Shown: positions 23,946 through 35,935, numbered from the stretch's first letter. The stretch is 64,000 nucleotides of DNA from Anisodus tanguticus (GCA_034509755.1 CM067541.1:9908001-9972000); one strand, 5' to 3'. Numbers and translations are program-made. The notes: generated from the sequence alone by a model not told the origin.

Positions 23946-25358
23946 AAAACAAGGCAGGTCAAAAAGGAAAAAGGAACTACAACAAAAGAGTACGCTAAAC
24001 AAATAATAAAAAGATAGTAGATAGTCATAGAAATAAAAGGATAAGAAACTAAACGAGAAATACTACGACTACCAGTAAGGATTATGAATATTTACAAATT
24101 TCTAAAATTATTAACCATTTAATTACTCATGAGCTATGTTAAGCTTGTATTGTTACTCCATATTAGAGGAAAATATACTTCTACTTGTCCAAATATAACA
24201 TATTTTCTAAATAAAGGAACCAACACATTTTAAATAAATTAAAAATTAAATGCATTGAGTCATATCAAAGGATCAAAATTGAATTTACCAATATCTCAGA
24301 TAAAAAAAATCTATTAACCTATTTCTTTATTAATCAATTTCTAAAAAAAATCAACACTTCTATACATAAAAAATTTAGTTTAATTAATGTGTAATAATTC
24401 TAATTCCAGCTCTTAGTTGGTGAACATGGAAGAATAGACAGAATAAGGATTTGAACTTTATAATCTTTTCCATGTTATCATTGCACACTAGCTAGTCAAC
24501 GGGGATAAGAGAGCGTTCTGTTGATGTTTTTAGTCTCAGTGCAACCATCGTTGGTCAACAAGGGATCAAAAAGAGCGAATTCTCGTCCAAGATTTGTCGT
24601 ACATTGGCTCCCTCGCTCGCGTAGCAGCATACCTGCTAAAAGACATGCTACTTAAGAGTGGTTTGAGTCACAGGACGTCGACCCAATAATGGAAAATAGA
24701 AGCTATTACCTTGCTTAAGCAAATCTTATTATTATTCTCTTATAAGGATCAGAAATTTTTAACAACATACCCGGTATATTACACAAAATGAGATTTGAAG
24801 AAGATAGGATGTACACAAACCGTACCTCAAACTTTTTGTGGGATTGAAAATTTATTTCCGATAGATGCTCGGATCAGAAATTTTTAAGTTCTCAAAAAAA
24901 GATGTAAAAGAGCAAAAAGGGTCGATGCATTTTCCCATCAAAGAAAGGCATTTATACAAGGTGGCTGCAAAAATTTAGGTACTTTAGATACAGGCACATT
25001 TACTTTCCAGAAAATATTTACCAGGGACTCAACTTCCTCAATCCACTATCAACTAAGGGGATCTTTCTCCTTTCGTAACCACCCAAAGAAAGAATAAAAT
25101 GACCAAATATTTTGAATAAAGAAACAAAAACTGGAGCCCAGGATTTGTAGCTAGAATTGTGTACTGTGAACTTCAGCCAGAAGTCATTTCAGACATTTGT
25201 TGGAACTTCTGTTGTGCTTCTCCGCCCGCGTCTTCTAATATCTTTTAGTCATCGCACTCATGTAAGTTCTCTCCTGCTTTGTACAGACTGGATGATATCC
25301 TCTTCTCCTCTATATACAAGTTATATATATATAGATATATAACGGGAGGACAAGCTTA
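23946..25358. other. Spacer downstream of the ITPK gene
   Basis: No gene recognised. It includes a decayed SINE (24761-24880) and, near 25359, the 3' untranslated region of the minus-strand ITPK gene. No poly(A) signal was assigned with confidence. Confidence 0.5.
24761..24880 (-). mobile_element. Decayed TS-type SINE fragment
   Basis: AACAACATACCCGGTATATT, then GGATGTACACAAACCGTACC and TTTCCGATAGATGCTCGG follow the same order as the SINE 3' half at 23812-23945, with more mutations. Confidence 0.6.
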
Positions 25359-28300
25359 TTATTTCTGCTTCATCAAGCTCAGGAGAAAATCTGTAAATAT
25401 GTGCTCATATTCCGGCATTTTCCCATACCCTGAAGTTTATATAGCAAAAGAAGTTCATAATCATAGGAGAAGGAAACAAAGAAATCAAACTAAACCGGTA
25501 TAAGCCGGGAAAAGATACATCTATTGATGAAGGCTTATCTTACCAGGAAAGTAGTTGATATCTATAACGTAATAGCTATCTTTGGTCCCGTTCTCTCTGA
25601 TTATATCCAAGTTGAAGAGCCTAAGACCCTGCACGACACATTGTAATATAACTTTAAAATAACAAATTAAGACAAGAAGACAGAGCATGTAGCCATCATA
25701 GCCTTTTCCTTTCAGTCATAATTCTTTAAGGAAAAGAGAGAAAATGAACAGAAAATACCAGTCTACGACGAAGTTCCCTAGCAAGCCTCTCAAGTAATGG
25801 TCGTGGAGGAAGTTCTGCAGAGGATAAATATGAATCAAGTTAACACCATACTGGTTATAAAAGCACCCCACAACATGCAATACCACAGTAAATTAAGGTG
25901 TTCAGACTAAGAAAAGCCTAGTTATGACCAAAGGTAAAATAGCAGATTAATGGGGTTTGCTAATATGAATCCTCACTGACCACGTAGCTCAATCTCATCT
26001 CAGGCCTATTATACAAGATAAAATAAAAATAGAAAGTACTAGGAGGTCTCTATAAGTTTCTATTGGTATGAGAATCCCTGGCATGACTAAAAGTCTCCTA
26101 GAAAGCACAAGAATTAAGTTAAACGTAAACTTATTGTTATCACCTATATAAATCTTAATTCTTCCAATTGTTAGGAAACTACGGGACTAAAAAATTTGAT
26201 CTAGGGGCGGAGCTATTGAGGAGTTCATCAAGTGCGATATAACAATTCTCCAATTTAATTTAGTCGACAAGATCAAGGTGACTAGAGCGACCAACAGTTT
26301 GATCAGCTTAAGGGAAAATTGCGCAAGTATGCAGAGACTGATACTCATGTTAGCTTTCAAAGCTAAGTCAACCTGTTCAAGTTGATAGTGAAAAAAGTTG
26401 ATAGTGAGAAGACTAGGACAGATTAAACTTCAGGAGATTAAACTTGGACTTGATGAACAGTATCGATAGCCTTAATCAATCACAATTTTGCTTAAGCTTG
26501 ACAATCTACCGCCAAAAAAGTAGATGACAATTTTATTAAATGGATGAAGAATCTTTGAAGTCTTCCCACTTGTTTGAAAACAAGGAATCAAATGTTTAAG
26601 AAACTTTTTATGATTTATCCAACAAAGAGTAGGTCATATCTTTAAGTGTCTAGCACAAGAATGTGGCCTAGTGGTCAATCAAGTGGGTTGAGAACCATGA
26701 GATCTCAGGTTCAAATCCCAGCAGACAAAAACCCTAGGTGATTTCTTCTCATATGTTCTAGCCTTGGGTGGACAGAGTTACCTAATACCTGTTGCAGGTG
26801 GGAGGTGGTAGGTATCCCGTGGAATTAGTTGAGGTGCGCGCAAGCTGGCCCGGACACCAGTCATTAAAAAAATTATATAACTATAGGTGTATACATCAAA
26901 GCCTGCTTGATACATTCCAGTATGTACAATAATGTAAACAAATTCATATAGAAAAGTTGGCTTACCACCAACACAAGGATCTAAATCAGCTTCTTCGGCA
27001 GATGCTGCAACACACGAAACTCTAGGGAAATGGAATACGCCGGCACTATTTGACAGCTCACGTTTGCTAACATCAGGTAAACTGAAACGCCTGACAACCT
27101 TAACGGCTTCCCCAACAATAAAAACCTTAAAGAGTACACCTCCTACATCCACAAAATTAAAAGTATCACCACCTCACCAATTCAATCAAAACTACACATG
27201 AAAAAAATACAAATTTAATCTGTAAATGAAATACATACCATGATTGATAAACTCCTGCAGAACAAGCGGGGGTTCAAGCTTCTGAAGAGAGACCATATCG
27301 TACGCCAGAGACAACTCATGTGACTTTGCAACCAAAGGCTTCGCAACTGAGAACACAAAAACAACTCCATTCAGCAGGAAAAAAAACAGCCACAAAAACA
27401 ATTAGTCTATCCCTCTATTGCCTACCATTTTATTCAGACTTGCATCCATGCAAGAAAAGATCTGATGGCTAGCCCTACTTTTTATCGCGATAAGAGGTTA
27501 TCAGAGTTGTGAAAATTCAGAAGATGGTTATAGATCAGTCGATTAATCCAAAGTATGCAACAACTAAATAAAGATAGGCCTTTTCATTTTTGGCCTGTCT
27601 GGCCAAATTAATCACAGGTGCTAGCCAAAATATACAAAACATATACACTGATCATGTATATTATATGTATATATGTATACAATATGTATATTATACATAC
27701 ATTTATACTTAAATATACATAACCTTATACATTTGCTGGCTATTTTGTAAATTAAATCACCGAAAGGCGTTGGACTGTAATTATCTCAATAAAGATATAC
27801 ATACCAAGAGGTAGTGAAAGACCAGCTTTATCCACTGCATCTGAGATAGACGAAGGATCTTTCTCTATAACCAATTGTCTGGGAACGCCTACTTTGCCTG
27901 TCATGCAGTTAAAAGCATGTTACTCATCGTTTCAGCATTTCACAACTAATAAACAGACTCCCCTTTTCAGAATAACAAGTAATTGTATATAGCTAACCAT
28001 AAGTTCATAAAAGAAGCTCTCGCTTATCATAGAACAAAAGCGGAAAAATTACCATAGCTATTTGACAAGTTTAGGTCTGCGACATCTTCAAGCATGTATT
28101 GACGATTATATACATGCTGTATGGCATCTGGAGGATCAAGGACCGCGACATGTGGATGTGTTTGCCTATAATCCTGTCCATAAAAGATGAAGTGTTTAGG
28201 ATAAGAAACACAGGGATTTTCCATACGTACTCCTTTAGACTAAACTGAGAGGAGGCTTTAACAGAGAAAGCAGATGAAAGAAAGTTAACTAGCCATAAAT

Positions 28301-31300
28301 GACAATTAACTGAACTTCGGTAAAAACTTTTCAAAGAGAAATGGAGTTGAAGAATGAAAGAAAGACTTTTCAAAATTGTGGCCTAAAACAATTCATAGAT
28401 ATTTGTGTGCCTATAAATCATCTCATTAAGGGTAAAATGGGAAGTTCAAAGTTAAATTGTTACTAAATATAGAACGGTGTACATTCTTTTTGGGACTGAG
28501 CCGACGGACTAAAAAGGAAATAATCACATGAATTGGGACAGGGGGAGTACATATTTGTCGCAATAACACATCAATAGTTATCTACGTGATTCATACTACA
28601 TAAGCAGACAAAGAAAGCTTTTCATATGAACTAACCTCAAGAATACGGCTCCACTTGCTTCCTGACAACTGCAAGAGAAGAAGAGCACGAAAAATTATAT
28701 ATAGGTAAAATAATAAGGAACATCAAAGGTAGTACAATGAACTAACCTTGTGGAGCACAATGTCAAAAGGACCTTGATCTGAAAGGGGTCTGCTCTGATC
28801 TATAGCAACAAACAGTATTCCCTTATTCCTACATAATGAAGGAGCATGCTTAGCCACTTGGTTGCGATGAAAAACATGATTAAATGTGGATGCAAGTAAC
28901 CAAAATTCTGGACTCGAGAAGAAAAAAAATCACTTTCTTCCACATTTTGGCAGCAGAAAAGTAAACCAAGAACCATCAGATAATAAAGGCAATAGCAGAA
29001 ATAAAAGGAATCTGTAATCTTCAAATAAAACTGAATAAACATGGATCCCAAATGGGTGAGGTGTATTTTTTACATATACATACATGTACACATACATAAT
29101 ACATACATATATATATATATATATGCACAGAGGGAGAGAGACACACACATGTACATATATATTTATGTATATACATACACATACAACATACATAAATATC
29201 TATACACACACATACATAAAAATGTACATGTTACGCGCGTCCGCACAGATGCGCGCATATATATATATATATATATGAATGAATTCGTATGTAGACAAGG
29301 GCTGAGCCTAAAAAGGTGATTCCAATGAACCTGCTAAGGAGCTAGATCAGCTAATCAACAAAGCATTCAAAAAATAGAAACCAGGAGGTCATGGGTTCAA
29401 GCCGTGAAAACAACCTCTTGCAGAAATGTGAGGTAAGACTGCGTACAATAGACTCTTGTGGTCCGGCCCTTACCCGGACCCCGCGCACAGCGGAAACTTA
29501 GTGCATCGGGCTGCCCTTTTTGTTTTATATAGAGAGACAGTCGAGGGTCTCTCGTAAACAGCCGCTCCACCTACCAAGGTAGAGGTAAGGTCTGCGAACA
29601 CTCTACGCTCTCCAGACCCCACGTTGTGGGATTTCACTGGCTATGTTGTTGTTATATATATATGTTACGTTATATATATGAATGAATTCGTATGCCTAAA
29701 AAAAGCAATTCCAATGAACCTGCTAAGGAGCTAGATCAGCCAATCAACAAAGCTTCTATGTGAAGCATTCAAAAAATGGAAATGCATGATATATATGTAT
29801 ACATATATGTATATGTATATGTATGTATATATACATATATGTAAGATGATATTAATCTCCCTTGGAGAGTCTTTCTCATTAATACCAATATATATAGTGT
29901 ACAATGTAGAACCCTAATACAAGAAGGATCCTAGTTTACCATAAGTATACATCACTAAATATTTACACAATATATGAGATATATTCTAATTATGGGTAGG
30001 GATTATAAACTATGGGGTACACGTTCACACACCCCCTCAGTCGGAGCGGGAGGAGGCCGAACGCTGAGACTGGATCTGAAGGCAACGAACAGTTCTCTCG
30101 GGAGGCCCTTCGTGAAGATATCCGCATACTGATAAGAAGAGGGCACATGCAATACTCTAACATGTTCGAGAGCAACCTTCTCACGAACAAAATTGATGTC
30201 CATATCAATATGTTTGGTTCGCTGATGCTGAACCGGATTATGAGACAGGTATATGGCGGATATGTTATCACAGTACACTAGAGACGTTTTCCGTAAAGGA
30301 CACTGAAGCTCCAAAAGAAGGTTTCAGAGCCAACAGATCTTGGCAACAACATTAGCAACTCCTCTATAATCAGCTTCTGCACTCGAACGGGATAATGTGG
30401 CCTGCCGCTTGACAGACTAAGATATGAGATTATCTTCCAAAAACACATAGTAGCCAGATGTAGAAAGACGAGTGTCCGGACAGCCTGCCCAATCTGCATC
30501 TGTGTAGGATAATAGCATGTTCGGTGCGGAGGGGTATAGGTGTAGTCCATAAGCAAATGTGCCCTTAACATATCGAATGATACGTTTAAGGGCAATAAAA
30601 TGAGGCTCCCTGGGGGCATGCATAAATAAGCATACTTGTTGAACAGCATAAGCAATGTCAGGCCTGGTGAACGTGAGATACTGAAGTGCACCTACAAGAC
30701 CCCTATGCAGAGTAGTATCTGTCACTGGATTACCATCCACGGCACTAAGTTTGGATCTAGAATCAACTAGAGTGGATATGATTTTGCAATAGTCCATCTT
30801 AGCTCTGTGCACGATGTCTTCTACATATTTACGCTGGCAAAGAAACATATAGTCTGCAAATCTAGTCACTGAGATGCCCAAAAAATAACTCAACTTCCCC
30901 AAAGCAGTCATAGCAAATTCAGATTTAAGCAGTGCAATAATCTCGTTTTTCAACACAGTGGTGGAGGCAGTAAGAACAATCATCCACATATAACAATAGA
31001 TAAGCAGTATCACGGCCTCTATGGAAAGTAAAAAGAGAGGTATCACATCTGCAGCATGTAAACCCAATACTCATAATGAATTGTGCAAAACGATCATACA
31101 ACGCTCTAGGAGCCTGTTTTAAACCAGAAATTGACTTACGGAGACGACATACATACTGAGAGGTTGCAAGATGGACAAACCCTGGCGGCTGGTGCAGATA
31201 AACAGTTTCTCTTAAATCCCATGTAGAAAAGCATTTTTCACATCAAGCTGATGAATCGGCCAGTGCTTTCCTATAGCAATGCTTAGAACTGTGCGATTGG

Positions 31301-34300
31301 TAGTCGGTTTAACAATCGGACTGAATGTCTCACCGCAATCAATATCCTCCTGTTGGTTAGTACCATTTGCCACAAGTCGTGTCTTATATCTCTCTTAAGT
31401 CACCATTGTTCCTGTACTTGTGACGAAAAAGCCATATGCAACGGATCACATTCACCCCCTCCGATCAAGGAACCAAGTCCCAAGTATATTGTTTCGTTAA
31501 AGCATTAAACTCCTCACACATGACCGCATTCCAATTCGGGTCCATTTTGACTAATTTTGGGTTCTTGAGAATAGGTGAAATAGTTTGGGTGGACAAGTTG
31601 AATTGGACAATGGGTTTGAAAATCTCGTGTTGGGCACGGATTTCCATACGGTGTAAGGGTGTAGGCTGGGTAAAGGCACGGGTTGAGTGGTTTGTGGGAC
31701 TGGGTGGTGGCAGAGACGTGTTTTGCGCAGGTCTCGGTATCGGGACTGGGTGTTGGTCGAGGGTGGTGGTTTGGTGGGTCAGAACAGTGATGATTGGTGG
31801 GTTTAGGGTCGATTTCGGTGTTGGTATCTGGGTTGGGTGGTGTCGCTGTTGTCGGTATAATGGGGTATGAAGTTAGTGGAGGAATGGGACCGGTAATGGG
31901 GTCGGTTGGATGTTTGTCGGGTAATGGACTGATTTCAGCTTGGTGAGGAGACTGCAAATATGGCACAGGTGACGGGACGACGACCAGTGAAGTGGTGGAG
32001 AGTAGTGGACGATTGATGGCAGTGGAAGCAATTGGCGGTGACGGTGACATATTTGACGATGGTGGCAGAGACGCCGACGGGCAGATTTGGTGGGTGGCAG
32101 AGGGTGGGTGTGACGAGGCGGTGGGGCTTAGCTGACACAGTTCCCAAAGGGAGACGGGAGAGAGGTCAGACTCGTCTAGAAAATCGTAATCCAGTTTTTT
32201 GAAATTTTTGAATGTTCGAAAATGGGAACGTTGTCTCATCAAAGGTGACGTGACAAGAGACGTGAATTTTACGAGTGGACAAGTCGAAGCACAGATAACC
32301 CCTATGATTCGACGGGAATCCTAAGAAGACACACGGAGTGGTGCGGGGGACTAATTTGTGAGGGGCGATGGAAGTGAGATTAGGATAACATAGGCAACTG
32401 AATATCCGAAGGTGATCATAGGAGGAAATCCGACGATGCAAGATTTCGGTTAGAGTCATGTTATGAAGGGTACTAGTGGGTAAAATATTAAGGACGTATT
32501 CGACCATTTTGACTGCATAAACCCAAAAGGAGGGAGGAAGAGAGGCATAAAACAGGAAAGTGTGGACCATGTTATTTATTGTACGGATGATATGCTCGAC
32601 TTTGCCATTTTGAGGGGACATGTGAGGACACGAAAAACGAAAGACCATGACATTATTTTTGCAAAATTTTTGAAATGTGGAATTGTTAAATTCACGGCCA
32701 TTGGAAAGATTTTATGGTTCGTTCAAACCGCGTGTTGATAAATGTGCAAAATTCAAGAAATTTGGCAGACGAACTTGAATTTTAGTGGGTAAATCCAAAT
32801 AAAGTGAGAGTAGTCATCCAATAATACGAGATAATATTTATGACCCAAGGATCGAGTAATGGGGGACGTCCACAAATCAGCATGAACAATATCAAAAGGA
32901 GCAAACGTAATACTAACGGATGAATTAAACGGAAGACGGACATGTTTGCCTAGTTGATAAGAAACGCAGTTTTGGGCAAGTTTCCTATTACAATTAATAA
33001 AATTATTGCATCTAAGAAAATTAAAAACAGGAGATCCCGGGTGTCCAAGCCTATTGTACCAAATTGACGAAAACAGAACAGCTAGGATCGTGTGTGAGCG
33101 GGAACTGGCAGCAGATGAGGACGTGAATGGATAGAGGTCCCCTGTGCTATTGCATCTCGTAAGAGGAGTCCCCATACGTAGATCATTCACAGTAAAAAAT
33201 CAAATGGATCAAAATCAATAGACATAATTATTACGAGTAAATTTTTTAATTGAGATTAAATTTTTGATGATGTTTGGGGCATACAGGACGTTATTTAGGG
33301 AGAAGGGTGGGTAAGGTGGCGGAGCGTGAGCGTGACTATAGCCCTGAATTGGAATACGGTAATCATTGCCTACTGTAATAAATTGAGGAGACTTTAAACG
33401 AAATAATTATGAAAGATTACCTGCAGACTGAGTGAGGTGAGATGAGGCTCCAGAGTCCATGTATCAATTTTTATCGGGCTGCTGCAAATTCATACTGCTG
33501 AACGCCTTGCCCAAATCAGTGCGGATCGGATTTGTGGGCTGCTGCGGGAACTGGGCCTGTGCGACGTGGGCCTAGTGCTGCTGGTATTGGACTGGGCGAT
33601 AACTCGAAATTGGGCCCAGCACGTCTTGTTGCTGAAATAGTGATCGGGCTGGAGCATAGCCCGGGTAGAAGGCCCAGTTCTGATTGTGAACACTTGTTGA
33701 TGGGCCGGCCCACGAGGCAGGGTGGTTGGGCTGCTGCGGCTGTTGACTGTTTTGTTGACTCCTGCCCTTACCACGCCCCTTGCTACCACGACCACTGCCG
33801 CGGCCCCTGCCACCCTGCCGTCGCGGTTCTGCCGTTGCTAGCTGTTCTCCCCTGGTAGGCGGCGTTGTGATTTTGCATAGGTATTTCAATCGCTAACGCC
33901 TTTTGGTTGTGCTCGTCTTGCTTTGCACGACGGATTTCCTCTAACAGTAATTGCGAACGAGCTTTGTTAAAACTGGGTAGAGGGTCGGCCTACTGTATCA
34001 TCGTGGCCAGAGTGTCATACTCATCCTTAGGTAGACCTGCAACCAATTGTAAGACCATCTTTGTTTCGAAAACAGGAGTACCGACGTTGCACAATTGGTC
34101 TGCCACCAGTTTCAACTGCTTGCAATACTCAAACATATTAGAAAAAATTTCAAGACATGTGTTGTTAAACTGTTGTTCCAAGTACACTGCCCGAGTGTTC
34201 TTGTTATCTTGAAATATTTCTTCCAAACGTGTCCATAACTAACGAGAGGAGGCGCTTGTTTTCATGATCGTGTAGAGTAAACCTTAGATATTATGCTATA

Positions 34301-35332
34301 TATCCGCTGTTTGACGACGACATCGAGACGACGCCATGATGTGTCATCGATTTCAGGAGGGCGAGGTACGGAGTCGTCGATATGGTCAAGCACATGATAT
34401 ACACATGTGTGAATGCGAAACAGTTCCACCCATGACCAACAGTGGCCATCTTCCTGATCAAGAATTACTGGAACAAAATTCTTGATGTTAGTAACGGCAA
34501 GAGTCGGATGGAAAGATGGTGAGGAGAGGTTTGTGGGAGGTGTTTGGATGACGACTGGGTTGAAGCGGAAGCGTCAGTAGACGTGGGAGTAGCCATAGGA
34601 TGCATATTGGTAGTATAAAGACACAAAATCGAGAGGTAAAAAATCGAGAGAGGGGGGGGGGCTGCCTAAAAAAATTGTGGGGGGGGGGGGGAGTGTGGCG
34701 GCGGCAATCCGAGAGTGACTCTAGGTTTTTAGGGTTTTGGCTCTGGATACCATGTAAGATGGTATTAATCTCCCTTGGAAAGTCTTTCTCATTAATACCA
34801 ATATATATATTGTACAATGTAGAACCCCAATACAAGAAGGATCCTAGTTTACCATAATTGTACATCACTAAATATTTACACAATATATGATATATATATT
34901 CTAATTATGGGTAGGAATTATACACTATATGGTACACGTTTAGAATATATGTATATACATATATGTATATACATATATGTATGTATTTATATAGTGTATC
35001 CACCTCTGCTTATCACAATTTCTAACATAAACAACAATGTATATGCAATTCAACAAATGACAGCAAAATTTCTTTAGAGCTTATCATGATTATAAAAAAA
35101 CGGGAGGAGAAAAGAAGTGGATAAATTACCTGGCTAGACCTACAAGCTTGGGCTGCAAAAAGCTCTTAGTTTTCTTGGATGTAAGAGCATAGCCTACCAC
35201 CACCAACTTCATTTGTTGTTGGGGAGACCCACGCGCCCCAACCATTTCCATTTCCCTTTCCATCTCCTCTTCCTCTTCTTCTACCTCCCTCTCATAACCC
35301 ACTACATTTACATTTTGACCCCTCATCCTCAT
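25359..35332 (-). CDS. ITPK: Inositol-tetrakisphosphate 1-kinase (inositol 1,3,4-trisphosphate 5/6-kinase), ten exons
   Basis: Exons on the minus strand, 5' to 3': 35332-35130, 28828-28747, 28668-28636, 28173-28053, 27897-27805, 27346-27239, 27142-26966, 25814-25759, 25628-25544, 25429-25359. All nine introns are GT-AG, the phases agree, and the frame is open for 342 codons plus TAA, close to the usual plant ITPK length. Landmarks: VVGYALTSKKTKSFLQPK in exon 1, QGPFDIVLHK in exon 2, VLDPPDAIQH in exon 4, LVLQEFINHGG across exons 6/7, FKVFIVGEAVKVVRRFSLPD in exon 7, and the metal-binding VIDINYFPGYGK across exons 9/10. The family is an ATP-grasp kinase that phosphorylates inositol polyphosphates in phytate and pyrophosphate synthesis. 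The start is the first in-frame ATG, before an acidic Glu-rich stretch. Oddity: exon 6 reads KPLVAKSHEL, four residues short of the usual plant KPLVADGTAKSHEL, next to the substrate-binding His. Intron 1 is 6.3 kb. Function of this allele is uncertain. Confidence 0.9.
26661..26872 (+). mobile_element. tRNA-derived Solanaceae SINE (SolS type) in ITPK intron 7
   Basis: Contains pol III boxes: A-box GTGGCCTAGTGGTCAA at 26663 and B-box GGTTCAAATCC at about 26709, then TGGACAGAGTTACCT, GTGGAATTAGTTGAGGTGCG and CAAGCTGGCCCGGACACC, ending in a short A run. It appears nearly full-length and lies antisense to the kinase gene inside intron 7 (25815-26965). The exact subfamily was not determined. Confidence 0.8.
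28372..28547. mobile_element. Truncated Stowaway-like MITE in ITPK intron 3
   Basis: The right end ATTGGGACAGGGGGAG is followed by TA. The body carries AATCATCTCATTAAGGGTAA and TTGTTACTAAATATAGAA, matching in complement the MITE at 6320-6535. The left terminal repeat is missing. Confidence 0.65.
29055..29275. repeat. TA/CA/TG-rich microsatellite in ITPK intron 1
   Basis: Compound runs of (TA)n, (CA)n, (TACA)n and a short GCGC stretch. Open frames here are low-complexity Tyr/Ile/His/Thr strings with no protein character. Confidence 0.85.
29382..29521 (+). mobile_element. Au-type SINE, 5'-truncated
   Basis: B-box region GGTCATGGGTTCAAGCC, then CAACCTCTTGCAGAAATG, TGCGTACAATAGACTCTTGT, GGTCCGGCCCTTACCCGGAC and GTGCATCGGGCTGCCCTTTT. 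This matches the Au SINE consensus as known from several plant families. The A-box part is absent. Antisense to the ITPK gene. Confidence 0.75.
29535..29653 (+). mobile_element. TS-type SINE 3' half with TTG tail
   Basis: GAGGGTCTCTCGTAAACAGC, CTACCAAGGTAGAGGTAAGG, CCAGACCCCACGTTGTGGGA, ending TATGTTGTTGTTA. Same family as the minus copies at 23812-23945 and 35406-35525. It directly follows the Au-type SINE. Confidence 0.75.
29840..30029 (-). repeat. 3' LTR of element E
   Basis: 190 bp; plus reading starts TGTAAGATGATATTAATC and ends ACACGTTCACA. The inner end could shift by two bases because of a CACACA run. Confidence 0.85.
30040..34597 (-). pseudogene. gag-pol of element E, degenerate
   Basis: Minus-strand order: gag from about 34590, with QDNKNTRAVYLEQQFNN and VLQLVAGLPKDEYDTLATMI (33990-34226), then a Gln/Arg/Gly-rich tail. 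Protease near 33450 has MDSGASSHLTQ. GAG-pre-integrase and integrase span 32166-33190, with SCPHMSPQNGKVEHIIRTIN and a DETTFPF end. A Pro/Thr-rich linker follows (31514-32160). RT spans about 30900-31250 with a frame break near the YVDD site, and the last parts are in 30417-31067 and 30003-30314, ending ADIFTKGLPRELF. Numerous stops; not functional. Confidence 0.8.
34739..34752 (-). other. Primer-binding site of element E
   Basis: Minus-strand TGGTATCCAGAGCC directly after the 5' LTR; close to the initiator tRNA-Met complement with one extra base. Confidence 0.8.
34753..34944 (-). repeat. 5' LTR of element E
   Basis: Matches 29840-30029 with about 12 substitutions and a small TA indel; plus reading starts TGTAAGATGGTATTAATC. 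The outer end is mutated to GTTTAGA, where the other copy has GTTCACA. Confidence 0.8.
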
Positions 35333-35405
35333 CCCCCCCCTATAAAACACCTTCCTTTTACACCAAAATTTATGTATTTACACCAAATTCCTCAACACCC
35401 ACAAC

Positions 35406-35525
35406 CAACAACAACATACCCAGTGAAATCCCACAACGTGAGATCTGGGATCTGGGGAGGGTAGAGTGTACACAGACTTTATTGCCTTACTTCTACCTTG
35501 GTGGGTAGAACGACTGTTTCTGGGT
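35406..35525 (-). mobile_element. TS-type SINE fragment just upstream of the ITPK start codon
   Basis: Plus reading AACAACAACATACCCAGTGA, ATCCCACAACGTGAGATC, GGGGAGGGTAGAGTGTACAC, CTACCTTGGTGGGTAG. In the same orientation as the gene and only about 75 bp upstream of its ATG, so it lies in the 5' UTR or core promoter. Head region absent. Confidence 0.75.
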
Positions 35526-35532
35526 ACCTCTA

Positions 35533-35935
35533 CCTCAACACCCACAACCAAAAACAATAAAAGATTGTATCTTCTTATTAAAAAACCTAACCCCAAATGA
35601 CCAAAAACAAGAAAGATTCAATATTTTTAACAAAAAACTTAACCCCAAATGATCAAAACTCAATAAAGATTGAATCTTTTTATCAAAAAACTTAACCCCA
35701 AATAACCAAAAACAAGAAAGATTGAATCTTTATACCAAAAAACTTATCCCCAAATGACCAAAACTAAAAAAAGATTGAATCTTTTTATCAAAAAACATAA
35801 CCCCAAATGACCAAAACAAGAAAGATTGAATCTTTCTTCAAAATAACTTAACCCCAGATAACCAAAACCAATAAAGATTTAAAAAAAACTAACCCCAGAT
35901 AACCAAAACCAAAAAAGATACAATATTTTTAGGTT
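35533..35935. repeat. Minisatellite, about 8 copies of a 45-50 bp unit, ITPK 5' flank
   Basis: Repeated order AACTTAACCCCAAATGACC, AAAACAAGAAAGATTGAATC, TTTTTATCAAAAA with small changes and shortening towards 35930. It starts 200 bp upstream of the kinase ATG. Each unit contains GATTGAATCTTT, a partial inverted repeat. Confidence 0.85.

Larger units (their letters stand above)
29228..29786. repeat. Long direct repeats flanking a SINE composite
   Basis: Two copies of an intron segment (about 29228-29380 and 29661-29786) share TGTTACG, ATATATGAATGAATTCGTAT, CAATGAACCTGCTAAGGAGC and CATTCAAAAAAT. Between them lies 29382-29653, a SINE composite. The duplicated flanks are over 100 bp, far longer than a normal SINE TSD. 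Confidence 0.75.
29840..34944 (-). mobile_element. Copia element E (Ale/Retrofit-like), complete length, inside ITPK intron 1
   Basis: A 5.1-kb element in the same orientation as the host gene. LTRs at 29840-30029 and 34753-34944, primer-binding site at 34739-34752 (minus strand TGGTATCCAGAGCC), polypurine tract next to 30030 (minus strand CTGAGGGGGTG). ATATA flanks both ends (29835-29839 and 34945-34949); this fits a TSD but the target is a TA/TG microsatellite, so the match is weak evidence. About 12 differences between the LTRs suggest a moderately old insertion. Confidence 0.85.

Noticed and set aside
26661..26720. A tRNA gene (A and B boxes)
   Set aside because: The boxes belong to a SINE; there is no cloverleaf, anticodon arm or CCA-compatible acceptor stem.
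29041..29319. Open frames of 60-90 codons around 29.1 kb
   Set aside because: They are translations of TA/CA microsatellite, with no protein character.
25359..35332. ITPK as a processed or dead pseudogene
   Set aside because: Nine introns with GT-AG borders and a frame open from ATG to TAA argue against a processed copy or an old pseudogene. The four-residue loss remains a caveat.
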